Positions 34,418-43,200 of a stretch of 64,000 nucleotides of DNA are shown here, one piece after another. A program made the position numbers and the translations under genes. Numbering within the stretch: the first letter of the stretch is position 1; every line of letters begins with the position of its first letter. The stretch spans positions 1 to 64,000 of the forward strand of contig CAVWSB010000003.1 in the NCBI GenBank assembly GCA_963757565.1. Reading direction: 5' to 3'. Source of the DNA: PALSA-894 sp963757565 (GTDB lineage Bacteria; Pseudomonadota; Alphaproteobacteria; Rhizobiales; Xanthobacteraceae). A model generated the notes under the pieces. It did not search any database. It had not been told where the DNA came from and saw only the letters and a program-made list of their open reading frames with translations.

Positions 34418-35041
34418 ATGCCCAACCTTCCGCCTCGCATATTTCTTCTCTCGCCCGCGCGCCTTGATGGGAAACGGGCACACCTCCTTTTTCACCCAGT
34501 GACAATGTTTCCAGTAGCACGAGCCCTGCATTCACGGGCAGGAGCAACAATTGGCGAGGTTTTCACTTTTCTGTCAGGCCTGTATTTCCGGGGTAAGTTA
34601 GCCTACGCCGAAGCGTTCGCACGGCGGCCGAAAAGGCTAGAATCGGGAGTGTTTGTGATCACGCCGAACCGAGGGCTTCTGATCCCTTCGGTTCGGATCA
34701 CGCTCGAGGAGCTTGCGGATCTCGCAAAGACTGACCTCGGTGCGTCGGGCGAGGAATTTCGCAGCCCGATCCAGCGCGATGCAAACGCGCTCGGTCGGAC
34801 GCTTGGCACGCGGGGCGAGCCTGTTCTGCTTGGGAGCGTCGCCACACCAAAATACGTAGATGTTCTACTCTCAGCCTTTCCGCAGAACCTACTTTTTCCG
34901 ACTGACTTCGTGGGCCGGGGCGACATGAGCCGTGGGGGTCTTATGCTTCGCGCCGTGGATGCGCGCCGCGAACTCAACTATGGGCCGATACGTGGAGCTA
35001 TCCTGCGCGGGGCCCGGCCATCGAAGTTGCCTCCTCGGTAG
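34418..35041 (+). CDS. Conserved hypothetical protein
   Basis: 207 residues from ATG 34418 (MPNLPPRIFLLSPARLDGKR), preferred because the text before it is not protein-like. It contains AGATIGEVFTFLSGLYFRGK, VFVITPNRGLLIPSVRITLE, and VLLGSVATPKYVDVLLSAFP followed by LLFPTDFVGRGDMSRGGLML. The pattern is that of a cytosolic alpha/beta protein conserved in proteobacteria without known function. GGTLM-like ends and the VITPNRGL loop hint at nucleotide binding, but no standard motif is present. It stands alone, with spacers on both sides. Confidence 0.7.
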   Translation: MPNLPPRIFLLSPARLDGKRAHLLFHPVTMFPVARALHSRAGATIGEVFTFLSGLYFRGKLAYAEAFARRPKRLESGVFVITPNRGLLIPSVRITLEELADLAKTDLGASGEEFRSPIQRDANALGRTLGTRGEPVLLGSVATPKYVDVLLSAFPQNLLFPTDFVGRGDMSRGGLMLRAVDARRELNYGPIRGAILRGARPSKLPPR

Positions 35042-35199
35042 ACCCGCCATAATCGTCTTCTCAGTCGAGTTCGTTGCGCAACAGATCAGAAATCAAGGTG
35101 TAGATCCTTGACCAAAATCTTGCTAAAGCCCTCATTTCTTCATGAACTATCATTTGGATGGCCGACTGCGCACGACCTCAAAAGCTAAATCACAATTGA

Positions 35200-35574
35200 C
35201 TAATCATTGAAGCCGGACCAGTCCGTGCAGAACGCACCATAGTCACATGTGATCTCTTCACCGGCGGGGATTGGCCGCCGCGCGATTGACACGAACGGTA
35301 GTTCTTCGGTGTTAGGATCGTCGCTGTGATTTAGGAAGCTGGCGTAGTCTCCGCACAGGACGAGCTGGCCATTCAGATCCTTCGACCGATAGGCATGGGT
35401 GGCAAGAAAATTCCGACAAATATCTGGCAGGCTAGCGACGTCGTCGTCCGACAAGACTTGATCGAAGGGCGGGTGGAAGCGCCAGATAACGGTCCCAACG
35501 GCCACATCATCGGAGGCGAAAACGCCGGTGCCATGGATGATGCTCGGCCCAACCCGTGTCCTTATGATGAACAT
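35200..35574 (-). CDS. SET domain protein
   Basis: About 124 residues from ATG 35574 (MFIIRTRVGPSIIHGTGVFA). SET signatures are all present: HGTGVFASDDVAVGTVIWRF, LNHSDDPNTEELPFVSIARR (the NHS..PN SAM/active-site knot) and IPAGEEITCDYGAF. Bacterial SET proteins methylate lysines in proteins. The unit is minimal, without pre- or post-SET parts. It lies 231 bases downstream of a small helix-turn-helix gene that ends the ATP-grasp operon, same strand. Whether it belongs to that operon is unclear. Confidence 0.85.
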   Translation of the reverse strand: MFIIRTRVGPSIIHGTGVFASDDVAVGTVIWRFHPPFDQVLSDDDVASLPDICRNFLATHAYRSKDLNGQLVLCGDYASFLNHSDDPNTEELPFVSIARRPIPAGEEITCDYGAFCTDWSGFND

Positions 35575-35805
35575 GCCGCCGTCGTTCCTATCTCGTGTCG
35601 TCAGCGCCTTGGCCGCGGGGCCGTGAATACATCGCATGCGAGATCAAACCAGAGCCGGGGCAACGCGACCGTCGCAAGTCCGGTGGGATTCGCCAGTTTC
35701 GCGGCTACCCTGCTCCTGAGGCTGGCCTTATCGTTTACGGCAGAAGTCCGCAAAAGTTCCCGCTAAGCTCGCTCCCCGTTGTCTGCGCTTTGCGTGCCAA
35801 AATAT

Positions 35806-36063
35806 TTACGAGCGGCCCTCTCCTCGCGACTTCCTTAGCGGCCAGCGAGGGCGGCTGGGGATGGAGATGCCACCGAGTGTCGCGAGACGTCCGTTCGTCA
35901 TGAGTGGAAGGGCGGTTGCCATGTTTAGCTTGATGCCTTCGCGGCGGGCCTTGCTCAAAACCGAGGTTTCCGAGCGACCGAGACGAACGGCTATTGCTTC
36001 AAACGAGATCTTTCGTTTGGCCAGCGACCTGAGCAGTTTACATTCCTTCGGCGTCCATCGCAT
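35806..36063 (-). CDS. Small SANT/HTH-like protein
   Basis: 85 residues from ATG 36063 (MRWTPKECKLLRSLAKRKIS), preceded by AGGA. The N-terminal half FEAIAVRLGRSETSVLSKAR then REGIKL is a Myb/SANT- or GcrA-like helix-turn-helix. The C-terminal half is Arg/Pro/Ser-rich and likely disordered. It starts 10 bases after the ATP-grasp stop, so it is part of that operon and may regulate it. Confidence 0.65.
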   Translation of the reverse strand: MRWTPKECKLLRSLAKRKISFEAIAVRLGRSETSVLSKARREGIKLNMATALPLMTNGRLATLGGISIPSRPRWPLRKSRGEGRS

Positions 36064-36073
36064 TGGGATATTC

Positions 36074-37399
36074 CTATCGCAAAGATCTCGTTCCCTCCGT
36101 CGGACCCGGTGACAACAATCCCAGTGCTTCGACTCGGGCCCACTCGGTGGCATGCAAGCGATCGCCTATATCTCGGCGGTAACGCGTATTGGGAATGTGA
36201 ACCCGTTCGGCCAGGTGGTTTGCGCGGTCGCGCGCTTCCAAAACCGTCGGGCCGACCCCGGTAACGACCATGGTCCAGCCATACGCACCACTGGTCACAA
36301 GGCGGTCGTTCTGGAGGCCAACTTCGCCGTAATGAATGTGGCGGCGTTCCTCTTCGGACAGGGTCTTATCGAAGAGCACCGGCATTCCCACGGGCATTTT
36401 CACCTCCGGGCGGGAATAGGGAAACGGCGGTGTTGTCAGGACGATTCCAACCGCGAAGCCGGGCCGCGTTGGGAAGCTCGTACCAGAGCGTGTGACCATC
36501 ATCCGAAATAACTCGGACCACGGAATCGCCTGCAGGGGATCCAGAACAGCAAAACCGGGATATCCAAAGCGGCAGGTGAATTCGAGTGGCCAAATACCTT
36601 GCTCGTTCACAATGGTATTGAGATTGATGTAGCCAAGGTATCCGTTTTCGCGCAGCCGCTTTTCAAGACGAGCCAGCGTGAGCTCGTGAAAGTGTCCCGT
36701 GCGTTGGTAAGTGACGACGTCGCCCATTTGGCCGGTCGGCTCACCGAGATCACCTGGAAAGAACCGCTTGTGCTCCCAGTCAAGACATGAGGGCGTCAAA
36801 AACTTCTCCCCGTCGAAATATGCGCCGACGCCCATTTCGACCCCCTCAACGTGCTCCATTAGGATGAAGCTCTCCGATGCCCCTTGAGCGGGAAGGCCCT
36901 CCAGGTAAGCAACAACATCATCACCGTCTGGTAGTTGTCCGATAAAAGTCGCGGCGGCCGCATTGAATTTTGCCACCCAACGCCCTGGCTTCGCTTTAAT
37001 ATATTCAATTCCATCGCTTCGACGCTTGAAAGCCCTTACAGGCAGGGTCGATAGTCCCGCGTCGCGCAACAGTGACTGGGCAAAGCCACGATCATTCTCG
37101 AGCCGATCGCCGAATGCGCTTCCACCGATCACGTTGAAGCCCTCGCGGCGAAGGTCGTCTTGGGCCTTACCCCGCTGCTCTTCTACGTTCTCGAACAGGA
37201 TGATGCCCTCGTCCCCGACTTCCCGGACCCATTCGAGTTCACTGTGCCAGTCGGCCACGCGCTCAACCATTCCTGCGAGCGTTCCGTGCGACAGAGCGTT
37301 CGACACGGAGACTTTCACCTCGTGTCCCTCTGCGATCAGACGCAGATACAGAGCGCCGAGGTCACACGAGTCGCCAACGCCAAGAAATCTCATGATCAA
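36074..37399 (-). CDS. PurD-like ATP-grasp ligase
   Basis: 441 residues resembling phosphoribosylamine-glycine ligase: RFLGVGDSCDLGALYLRLIA at the start, VIGGSAFGDRLENDRGFAQS, WVAKFNAAAATFIGQLPDGD (nucleotide Lys loop), FILMEHVEGVEMGVGAYFDG, LGYINLNTIVNEQGIWPLEF with Glu and Asn metal ligands, and TCRFGYPGFAVLDPLQAIP. The N-terminal PurD GxGGREHA loop is replaced by GVGDSCDLG and the gene is clustered with an oxidase and a methyltransferase, so a secondary ligase joining an amino group to an acyl-phosphate is more likely than purine synthesis. Its ATG overlaps the methyltransferase stop by four bases. Confidence 0.8.
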   Translation of the reverse strand: MIMRFLGVGDSCDLGALYLRLIAEGHEVKVSVSNALSHGTLAGMVERVADWHSELEWVREVGDEGIILFENVEEQRGKAQDDLRREGFNVIGGSAFGDRLENDRGFAQSLLRDAGLSTLPVRAFKRRSDGIEYIKAKPGRWVAKFNAAAATFIGQLPDGDDVVAYLEGLPAQGASESFILMEHVEGVEMGVGAYFDGEKFLTPSCLDWEHKRFFPGDLGEPTGQMGDVVTYQRTGHFHELTLARLEKRLRENGYLGYINLNTIVNEQGIWPLEFTCRFGYPGFAVLDPLQAIPWSELFRMMVTRSGTSFPTRPGFAVGIVLTTPPFPYSRPEVKMPVGMPVLFDKTLSEEERRHIHYGEVGLQNDRLVTSGAYGWTMVVTGVGPTVLEARDRANHLAERVHIPNTRYRRDIGDRLHATEWARVEALGLLSPGPTEGTRSLR

Positions 37400-38340
37400 G
37401 ACTTTCGTACCACGACCGCGACCGCGGCGATGCGATCCGCGCGATCATAAGGTGGAGCCTCAAGCTCTTCGCCAAAGACGTCGGGATCAATCTCCTCGTA
37501 ATTAAGCTTCACGTTCTCGTCTTTGAGCAACTCCAAAACGGCTTTTTTAAATAAATCGACCCCGGCCACGATGGCCGAGCCTGTGTAAAGAACAAGCATG
37601 CCCTCCGGGGATAAATACCGCAGTCCTTCCCTGACGATCCTCAAGCTCAGTTCAGACCCAAACTCGCCGCCGCCATGGCGATAGGTTCGCGTTCGGGGAT
37701 CCACCAGATAGGGCGGGTTTGAGATGATTGCGTCAAATGGACCATCGACTTGCGCATAGAGGTCGCTGTAGATCACTGACACCTCAGCGACCTTGTTGAG
37801 CGCGGCGTTCACACGGCTGAATTCCAACGCGCTCTGGTTGATGTCGGCGAGGACAATCTGCGGGGAGCGCTGGCTCAGGAAATGCGCCGCGTGCAATCCG
37901 CCCGCACCTGAGCCAGCGCCGACATCCAGAATGCGTGGCCGGTCAGCGAGATCGCCCGGGTTAAGAAAAGACCTAATAGCGCGGGCGAAGCGGTAGGTAT
38001 CCGGTCCAAAAAAAACGGCGTTGGCCTCATCCGTCGGGAAGGCCGAGTGGACAAAGAGCTGGTCGCCCAACGTCGAATAGCGAACTCTGCTGCGGAATTT
38101 GTCGCCGATGTGTGTCGCAGCGCCGGCTTTAATCAACGCCGCGAACATGGGCAGAGGCAGATCATCCCCACCAAAGGCATGCGACCAGCCGAAAATATCT
38201 CGCAGCGTGGGCTGAGCTTGGGATGGCCGCGCCAGGACGCGTTGGTGGCTAATCGGCGTCGTGGTGGTGAAGGCGTAACCCGATGCCAACAGCAGTTCGC
38301 CAAGCTCGATAAGGGCGTTGCTCACGCAAGCATCGTTCAA
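37396..38340 (-). CDS. Class I methyltransferase, HemK/PrmC-like NPPY type
   Basis: 314 residues. The SAM loop is RILDVGAGSGAGGLHAAHFL near residue 138, the acidic residue is in IVLADINQSALEFSRVN, and the catalytic NPPY is in FDAIISNPPYLVDPRTRTYR, followed by GGGEFGSELSLRIVREGLRY. NPPY enzymes methylate amide or ring nitrogen (Gln in release factors, adenine). The first 130 residues (LRDIFGWSHAFGGDDLPLPM) form an extra domain not typical of PrmC. It lies between the heme-oxygenase-like oxidase (21 bases upstream) and the ATP-grasp ligase (ATGA overlap), so it probably methylates the pathway product. Confidence 0.8.
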   Translation of the reverse strand: MNDACVSNALIELGELLLASGYAFTTTTPISHQRVLARPSQAQPTLRDIFGWSHAFGGDDLPLPMFAALIKAGAATHIGDKFRSRVRYSTLGDQLFVHSAFPTDEANAVFFGPDTYRFARAIRSFLNPGDLADRPRILDVGAGSGAGGLHAAHFLSQRSPQIVLADINQSALEFSRVNAALNKVAEVSVIYSDLYAQVDGPFDAIISNPPYLVDPRTRTYRHGGGEFGSELSLRIVREGLRYLSPEGMLVLYTGSAIVAGVDLFKKAVLELLKDENVKLNYEEIDPDVFGEELEAPPYDRADRIAAVAVVVRKS

Positions 38341-38361
38341 CGGAAAAGATCCTTGTCCTTG

Positions 38362-39288
38362 TCAGGCAGCCGTACGAACCATTTGAGCAAGGCCGAAGTG
38401 CTCTCGATATCGCTCGAAAGAACGAGCGCCGTGCCAGAGCCGCATAATTGCCCCTTCACCGATCGCTCGGGCGCGGCGTGGATCTTCCCTCACTAAGGGG
38501 CCAAGCACCTCGCGATTCCATTTCTCGGAGTGCTTCACATCGAGGACGGCATGAAGCGCGAAGTAGTGCCGCTTCTTCGGAGGTATACGTAAGCGACGAA
38601 GCCCTTGGTCGACGTAGGAGGCTCTCGTCGGCGCGGTCATCTCGATGACGCCTAGGGCCCCGGCCGAATGGAACGCATAACGCCGGTGACGCGCCAGTGC
38701 GATCATCGTGTTGCCGAGTGCGAGCGCCTCGGGAACGACCGTATCGGGAGTTGGCGCGACATCGAAGTAGCTCGCTAGCCGCTCGAGCATTGGTCCGTGC
38801 ATGCCTTTTTCTCGGCCGCGGCCCATTTCATCCCAATAGTTGCGCGCCATCTCGAGCTTGGCCTGCACCGGCATTTTGACTTGCGTCATGGCAAGTAAAT
38901 CGTCGAACCCAGCTTCGCCTGCGACCTCATGGTGTAAGAACCATTTCATCTGTTCTGCAGTAGCCGATGTGGCCAGCCATGGAAACAACGGGTCGCCTTG
39001 GCCGGGGCCGGCCACTTTCAAATTTTCAAACCATCCAAGAAAGGAGGCGACTTCTTTGGGCACATCTTCCATCAGAGGAGCTATCGCGGTGCGCTGTGCT
39101 TCAATGAAGGCGATCTCGGCTTGCGCCACGGTGTATTCTAACGCGAGCTCATACGGTCCGGATTCGTCCGGCAGGACGGGTCGGAAGCGGGCTTCATTAT
39201 ATTCGGCGAGCCTGCGTTGGAAGTCCGCAAACCGATATCCCTCGTTGGCGCTGGCCCCATTGGTCCAGCCGATCGCCCCCTCGCCCAT
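38362..39288 (-). CDS. Heme-oxygenase-like metal oxidase (iron-containing redox enzyme family)
   Basis: 308 residues, all-helical. LEYTVAQAEIAFIEAQRTAI, KWFLHHEVAGEAGFDDLLAM and YFALHAVLDVKHSEKWNREV carry the Glu, His, Asp and His residues expected for the HDO (heme-oxygenase-like diiron) site; the last segment has the H-x3-D-x2-H pattern. This family includes UndA, BesC and related enzymes that cleave or oxidise amines and acids. It is first in a minus-strand operon with a methyltransferase, an ATP-grasp ligase and an HTH protein. The substrate is unknown. The start at 39288 is reasonable, but an internal start is possible. Confidence 0.75.
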   Translation of the reverse strand: MGEGAIGWTNGASANEGYRFADFQRRLAEYNEARFRPVLPDESGPYELALEYTVAQAEIAFIEAQRTAIAPLMEDVPKEVASFLGWFENLKVAGPGQGDPLFPWLATSATAEQMKWFLHHEVAGEAGFDDLLAMTQVKMPVQAKLEMARNYWDEMGRGREKGMHGPMLERLASYFDVAPTPDTVVPEALALGNTMIALARHRRYAFHSAGALGVIEMTAPTRASYVDQGLRRLRIPPKKRHYFALHAVLDVKHSEKWNREVLGPLVREDPRRARAIGEGAIMRLWHGARSFERYREHFGLAQMVRTAA

Positions 39289-39864
39289 ATGCCGCTCCCG
39301 GTAGTTTTTGCGCCCTCAGTTAGCAAATTTAAGTCCAGGAACGCGGGGAAAGTTCCCGGGAGGCAAGATCGCCCAGGGATCGCGATGAACGAAAGGTGCC
39401 GGCTCAACTTTGATGTACGGGGAACCCGGCCGCGATAGATCCGCCGGGTGTTTCCTTGCGATGGAGAGCATGACGACGGAAGTGATGGCCGTTGTCATCA
39501 CGCATGGCGGGTCGATGCCAATGTTCCAGCCTGATCATCAGGGCCGTCATCAAGGGATACCGACAGACGATCCAAATCCGATGCCGCACCCATCCAAAAT
39601 GATGCCCAGAGCAACTGGACGGCGGCGAAGAACTTTACCCCCGCCGGTAGCTTACGCTGAGGCTTGCTGAAGCCGCTGCGGTCGTGCCGAACCACTCCTA
39701 GGGTGGCATATGCGAGCATCCCCGTCGCTGGCTAGCACATCCCTGCATATGCGGGACGTCGGTTTAAAATGGCCGATTAGTCCTCGACCTTCCAGCGTGA
39801 CCCTCGCAGTCCTGCAGGGGCGCCCCTGCTGTGGGGTAGAGCTCGGCACTAAGGAGACAGAACC
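39289..39864. other. Gene-poor stretch upstream of the HDO operon
   Basis: 576 bases with only short open frames on either strand that show no family pattern or ribosome-binding site. GGAACGCGGGGAAAGTTCCC (39339-39358) is a near-palindrome that could be an operator for the minus-strand operon. Nothing else is supported. Confidence 0.35.
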
Positions 39865-40190
39865 ATGCCAGTGGTCATGGGATATGCGATTGCGTTGCTG
39901 GCCGGCGTCAGCTTCGTCTTCCAGCAGGTTGTCAATTCGAATCTTCGGGAAGATGGGCTCGCCATGGTGGGCGGGATTCATCAGCTACGCCGGTGGCACC
40001 TTGGCCATGCTGGTCATGCTGGCCCTCGTGCGTGAGCCGCTGCCTACGATCCAGCACTTCCAGTGGCTCTCTTGGATGGGCGGCATCTTCGGAGCAATCT
40101 ACATCGCCATTTCGATCTGCTGCTTCCGAGACTCGGGGCCGCCACGAACGCGCCGCGGCGTGAGGCTGGAATCTGTCACCTAACCGGCAG
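39865..40190 (+). pseudogene. YdcZ (DUF606)-type membrane transporter, frameshifted and truncated
   Basis: AAGGAGACAGAACC precedes ATG 39865. The protein reads MPVVMGYAIALLAGVSFVFQ, QVVNSNLR, then after an indel near 39945 AGFISYAGGTLAMLVMLALV and WLSWMGGIFGAIYIAISI, then after a second indel near 40120 LLPRLGAATNAP. These are the first three helices of the DMT-superfamily YdcZ type (about 145 residues); the last part is missing. A dead gene. Confidence 0.7.
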
Positions 40191-40268
40191 CAGTCCACCC
40201 AATGAGCATACTGGGTTAGAATTTGCAAAATCTCAGGAACGATGCGCCGACCTGCGCTTTGAGCAAAA

Positions 40269-40457
40269 ATGAATACCGAGTCGCTATATCGTCGCGAATC
40301 CGAATGGTGTCGGCAGCAGGCCGAGGCCTTGAAAGACCCCGATCTCAAAAAACATTGGCTTACGCTGGCCGCTGAGTACCGAGAGCTAGCAGATATGGGT
40401 TCCCCGCGGCGAGAAGCGCCCCGTCATCAGACCCTTCCCGCGCCCCGCTCTTTCTGA
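40269..40457 (+). CDS. Small hypothetical protein
   Basis: 62 residues: MNTESLYRRESEWCRQQAEA, LKDPDLKKHWLTLAAEYREL, then a disordered end. The single amphipathic helix hairpin with YRREaerCRqlA-like start and W..lA..Y..LA resembles a frequent small protein of Bradyrhizobium-type genomes. Function unknown. GCTTTGAGC lies ahead of the start; no strong ribosome-binding site is seen. Confidence 0.6.
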   Translation: MNTESLYRRESEWCRQQAEALKDPDLKKHWLTLAAEYRELADMGSPRREAPRHQTLPAPRSF

Positions 40458-40629
40458 CCGCAATCGGCATCGATATTGGTCACGGCACCTGATAGTAGCG
40501 CCTTCTCGGCGAAGGAGAACCGACGCGTTAATCCCAATTGCTTTCAATTATTTTCCGCGGGTTGAATCGCACATCTTGCGGAACGCTTCGATCATCGACG
40601 GATTGCCTTGCCGAAGCGGAGAATTTCTC

Positions 40630-41418
40630 ATGAAGCGCCAAGCTGCAATCTCGTTGCTAATGATCACGCTCAGTTCGGCTGTAGTTCTTGCTCAGGGCGG
40701 AGGCGGAGGTGGTGCAGGCGCAGCCGGCGGAACTGCTGGCGCTACACCCAGCGGTACTTCGGGCATCTCGCCCTCATCGGCAAATCCTGGCATCGGTACA
40801 CCGGGCATCCCCGGCCCAGCCAGCGGAGCTGGCTTGCCGGGCGGGACCGGAGCCGGAAACACGGTAACCACCCCGAATATCACGGCACCCTCGGCATCCG
40901 CTCCAACACCTACTGGGGGAAGCGTCGGTGTAGGGCGAACCAGCGGCAGCACAGCTGCGACTTCCAACTCGGGCCCGGCGAGTAACCGGCAGGCGGGAGT
41001 CCAGCGAATGCTTCCGGCATCGGCTGCGTTCAATCCCGATGCCGTGACGGATCGCTCCCTGGCCAAGGCATCCGAAGATATCAAAGAAATGCCCCTGTTT
41101 GAGCTGAGCGATTTTCTTCGTATGGCTGAAGCCTGCACGGTCCAGGGCCACCCGATAGATGCCAAAGGCAAGTGTGCCGCTGCGAGAGAGCGCTATCTGC
41201 TGACGTTTGGAAAAAACCGCGCTGTTGATCAAGCGATTGTCGAGCTGCAGCGGGTAGTAAGATTTCAGAAAATGTTTCAAACGAACGGCGTCGCGACTAC
41301 GGAATATGCGGATGATATCAACCAGCGCTTACGAGATGCAGCGACGAATGCAACCGTCAGCAGTCTCCATACTGAGCAGGTTAGGTTACGGTTCAAAGAT
41401 TCGCCCAATGCGCGTTAA
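40630..41418 (+). CDS. Secreted Gly/Thr/Ser-rich protein
   Basis: 262 residues from ATG 40630, with GGAGAA upstream. A Sec signal (MKRQAAISLLMITLSSAVVL, cut after AQ) leads to about 110 residues of low-complexity Gly/Ala/Ser/Thr/Pro, then a structured C-terminal part (ASEDIKEMPLFELSDFLRMA, EACTVQGHPIDAKGKCAAAR with two Cys, AIVELQRVVRFQKMFQTNGV). Not recognised. The signal plus GGGGGAGAAGG start resembles the two short secreted proteins at 47004 and 52709, so these three may form a family of cell-envelope proteins. Confidence 0.7.
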   Translation: MKRQAAISLLMITLSSAVVLAQGGGGGGAGAAGGTAGATPSGTSGISPSSANPGIGTPGIPGPASGAGLPGGTGAGNTVTTPNITAPSASAPTPTGGSVGVGRTSGSTAATSNSGPASNRQAGVQRMLPASAAFNPDAVTDRSLAKASEDIKEMPLFELSDFLRMAEACTVQGHPIDAKGKCAAARERYLLTFGKNRAVDQAIVELQRVVRFQKMFQTNGVATTEYADDINQRLRDAATNATVSSLHTEQVRLRFKDSPNAR

Positions 41419-41529
41419 AGGCTACGCAGATCTAGAGCAGCAACGGCGGTGCGTAACAGCCGCGTTCTTCTATAAGTTTTGATGCTGCCTGCTCCTCACT
41501 AATCACCGTCGCGTGATTATCTTGCCCCC

Positions 41530-42300
41530 ACTGCTACCGCAGGTCGCCCGATAATACGCGGTGGCAAGTTCTCGAAATTGTTGAGCCCCGCGGATCGCTG
41601 TGAGCGATCGCCGGCTATACAATCATGTCTAGGCGTAGGCAGGGGCCGCCGCCGACCAGCGACATCCAGCCATGCGCCGTCCAATGCCTGATTGGTATTG
41701 CCGGCGGGCTGTATGGTGTTCACCAGCGCGGTCATCCCGCTCCAGTCGTAGCTCAGCGGGATGATGGCTTGCGGCAGGAGTCGTACTGCTCGGCCGAGAA
41801 CTACGTCGTGGTATCGCTGCTGCTCGACGCCACGACATTGGTGTCATAGTTGCCGGAGCTGGGCGCGTTCACATTGCCGCAGTCCTCGACGCAGCCGTTC
41901 CAGGTGTCGTGCTTGGCCTCTTTCCAGGTACCGCTGGCACGTACGCGTCTGGACGGTTTCGACGCGAACACGGCACCTGCAAGAACTATAACGGCTGGTC
42001 GAGGCCATCCACGCAGAGCTTCTTGCGCGTGAAGGAGTCAACGTTGATCCGGCGAACTCTTCAGCCACCTGGATCGACATGCCCATGATCTCCATGAACG
42101 AGGTATCCACCGAGGATACGGTCGACCAGCTGCGAGCCGCCGGCGGTGGTGTAGGTAGGGGTCACCGAGAGGTTCTTCGCCTCGGGATGCGCAAACATCG
42201 CGTTGAAGTAAGCGATGGTCTGCTGCTGAAGCTGCGCGGCCGTCAGCGTCGGCGCGAGCCTTGCCATGGCGAGCGTGGTCGCGGACTCCATGCTGGTTCG
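41530..42300 (-). pseudogene. TadG-like Flp pilus assembly protein (vWA), frameshifted remnant
   Basis: The minus strand, read across frames, gives ATTLAMARLAPTLTAAQLQQ, YFNAMFAHPEAKNLSVTPTY, SVDTSFMEIMGMS, then SGTWKEAKHDTWNGCVEDCG, NVNAPSSGNYDTNVVASS, FSAEQYDSCPQAIIPLSYDW, then SGMTALVNTIQPAGNTNQAL and MSLVGGGP. This is the order of the Tad pilus TadG vWA protein. Several indels and a missing middle and end (the VLDNTGSM loop is not seen) make it non-functional. No other tad gene is near. Confidence 0.7.
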
Positions 42301-42576
42301 CGGCGCGGCTGTAAAGAGCGCGCTGAGAGCTGCCCGTGAGCCACCAGGTGATCGTTATGCGTATGAAGAAGAAGGCTGAGTGCCGTTATGCGCCACGATC
42401 TTAGTGGCCGCCACTCTCGCTGCGAGCCAGCCCTATCTTTGTGAGCAATCTGTGGGAGCGACAGCGAAGGGGCGACTGAAGGACAGCGATAGCAACCGGG
42501 TCCTCAAGAAGACACACTCGCCGCATACCAGCCCTGCGCAATCAGTCGAAATTCTTTGCACTCTCAAAGGACCAAC

Positions 42577-42855
42577 ATGGACGCCCGCGAATTAGTAGAA
42601 AAGTTCCGCGCTAAGGTCGCCGCCGCCGCAGTTGAGAGAGACCGCCAAGTGGATGTCGCCTCGGTGAATGCGCAGAAGCGCAGCGATGATGTGGAACACT
42701 GTAAGAATGCATTTCAGAACCACGTCGTCCCGCTTCTTTCGGAGCTTAAGCACGAGCTTGGAGAAGACCAGTTTTCATTCGCGCTCCAGATCGACCGTCA
42801 GGATAATAGGCCAGTAGGCGTGACGTTTAGAATTGGCGACGGTAGGGCGACATAA
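42577..42855 (+). CDS. Small hypothetical protein
   Basis: 92 residues from ATG 42577 (MDARELVEKFRAKVAAAAVE). The first 60 residues form long charged helices (DVASVNAQKRSDDVEHCKNA, then FQNHVVPLLSELKHELGEDQ), the rest a short beta part (PVGVTFRIGDG). AAAGGA lies before the start. Coiled-coil-like; function not recognised. Confidence 0.6.
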   Translation: MDARELVEKFRAKVAAAAVERDRQVDVASVNAQKRSDDVEHCKNAFQNHVVPLLSELKHELGEDQFSFALQIDRQDNRPVGVTFRIGDGRAT

Positions 42856-43117
42856 TCATCACGCGTACCGGCGCTGGGGGATCAGTGAAGGGAGTCCCTC
42901 ACGTATTTTCACCCGACGAGGAGCCCTTTATTTCCAACTCCGGCGATCTGACCCGCGAGAAGATCGCGAAGCTCGTTGAGATGGCCATCGATACGGGCGG
43001 ATGAGGCTCCGCCTGGCAATTCGAACGCTGCGAGGCAAATGGCCCCACCCCAGACCGGCGGCGCACGCTGCGCCCGATTCGTTTAGCTGCCGGGCGGCTG
43101 CGCTCTGCGGGGGGACG

Positions 43118-43142
43118 GGAACGAAAACACGATCTTTCTGTT
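43118..43142 (+). promoter_or_regulatory. EcfG-like promoter, -10 variant
   Basis: GGAAC, 16 bases, TGTT, lying 58 bases before the GTG start of the hydrolase gene. One mismatch to the CGTT consensus, so only a weak candidate. Confidence 0.35.
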
Positions 43143-43200
43143 GACCCATGGTGCGGTGCAGCATTGCCGGCGGAAAGCGCGGCCACAAGGAGGCTCGCTC

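Noticed and set aside
36074..37399. Housekeeping purD
   Set aside because: The N-terminal loop differs from PurD and the gene is locked in an operon with an oxidase and methyltransferase; called PurD-like only.
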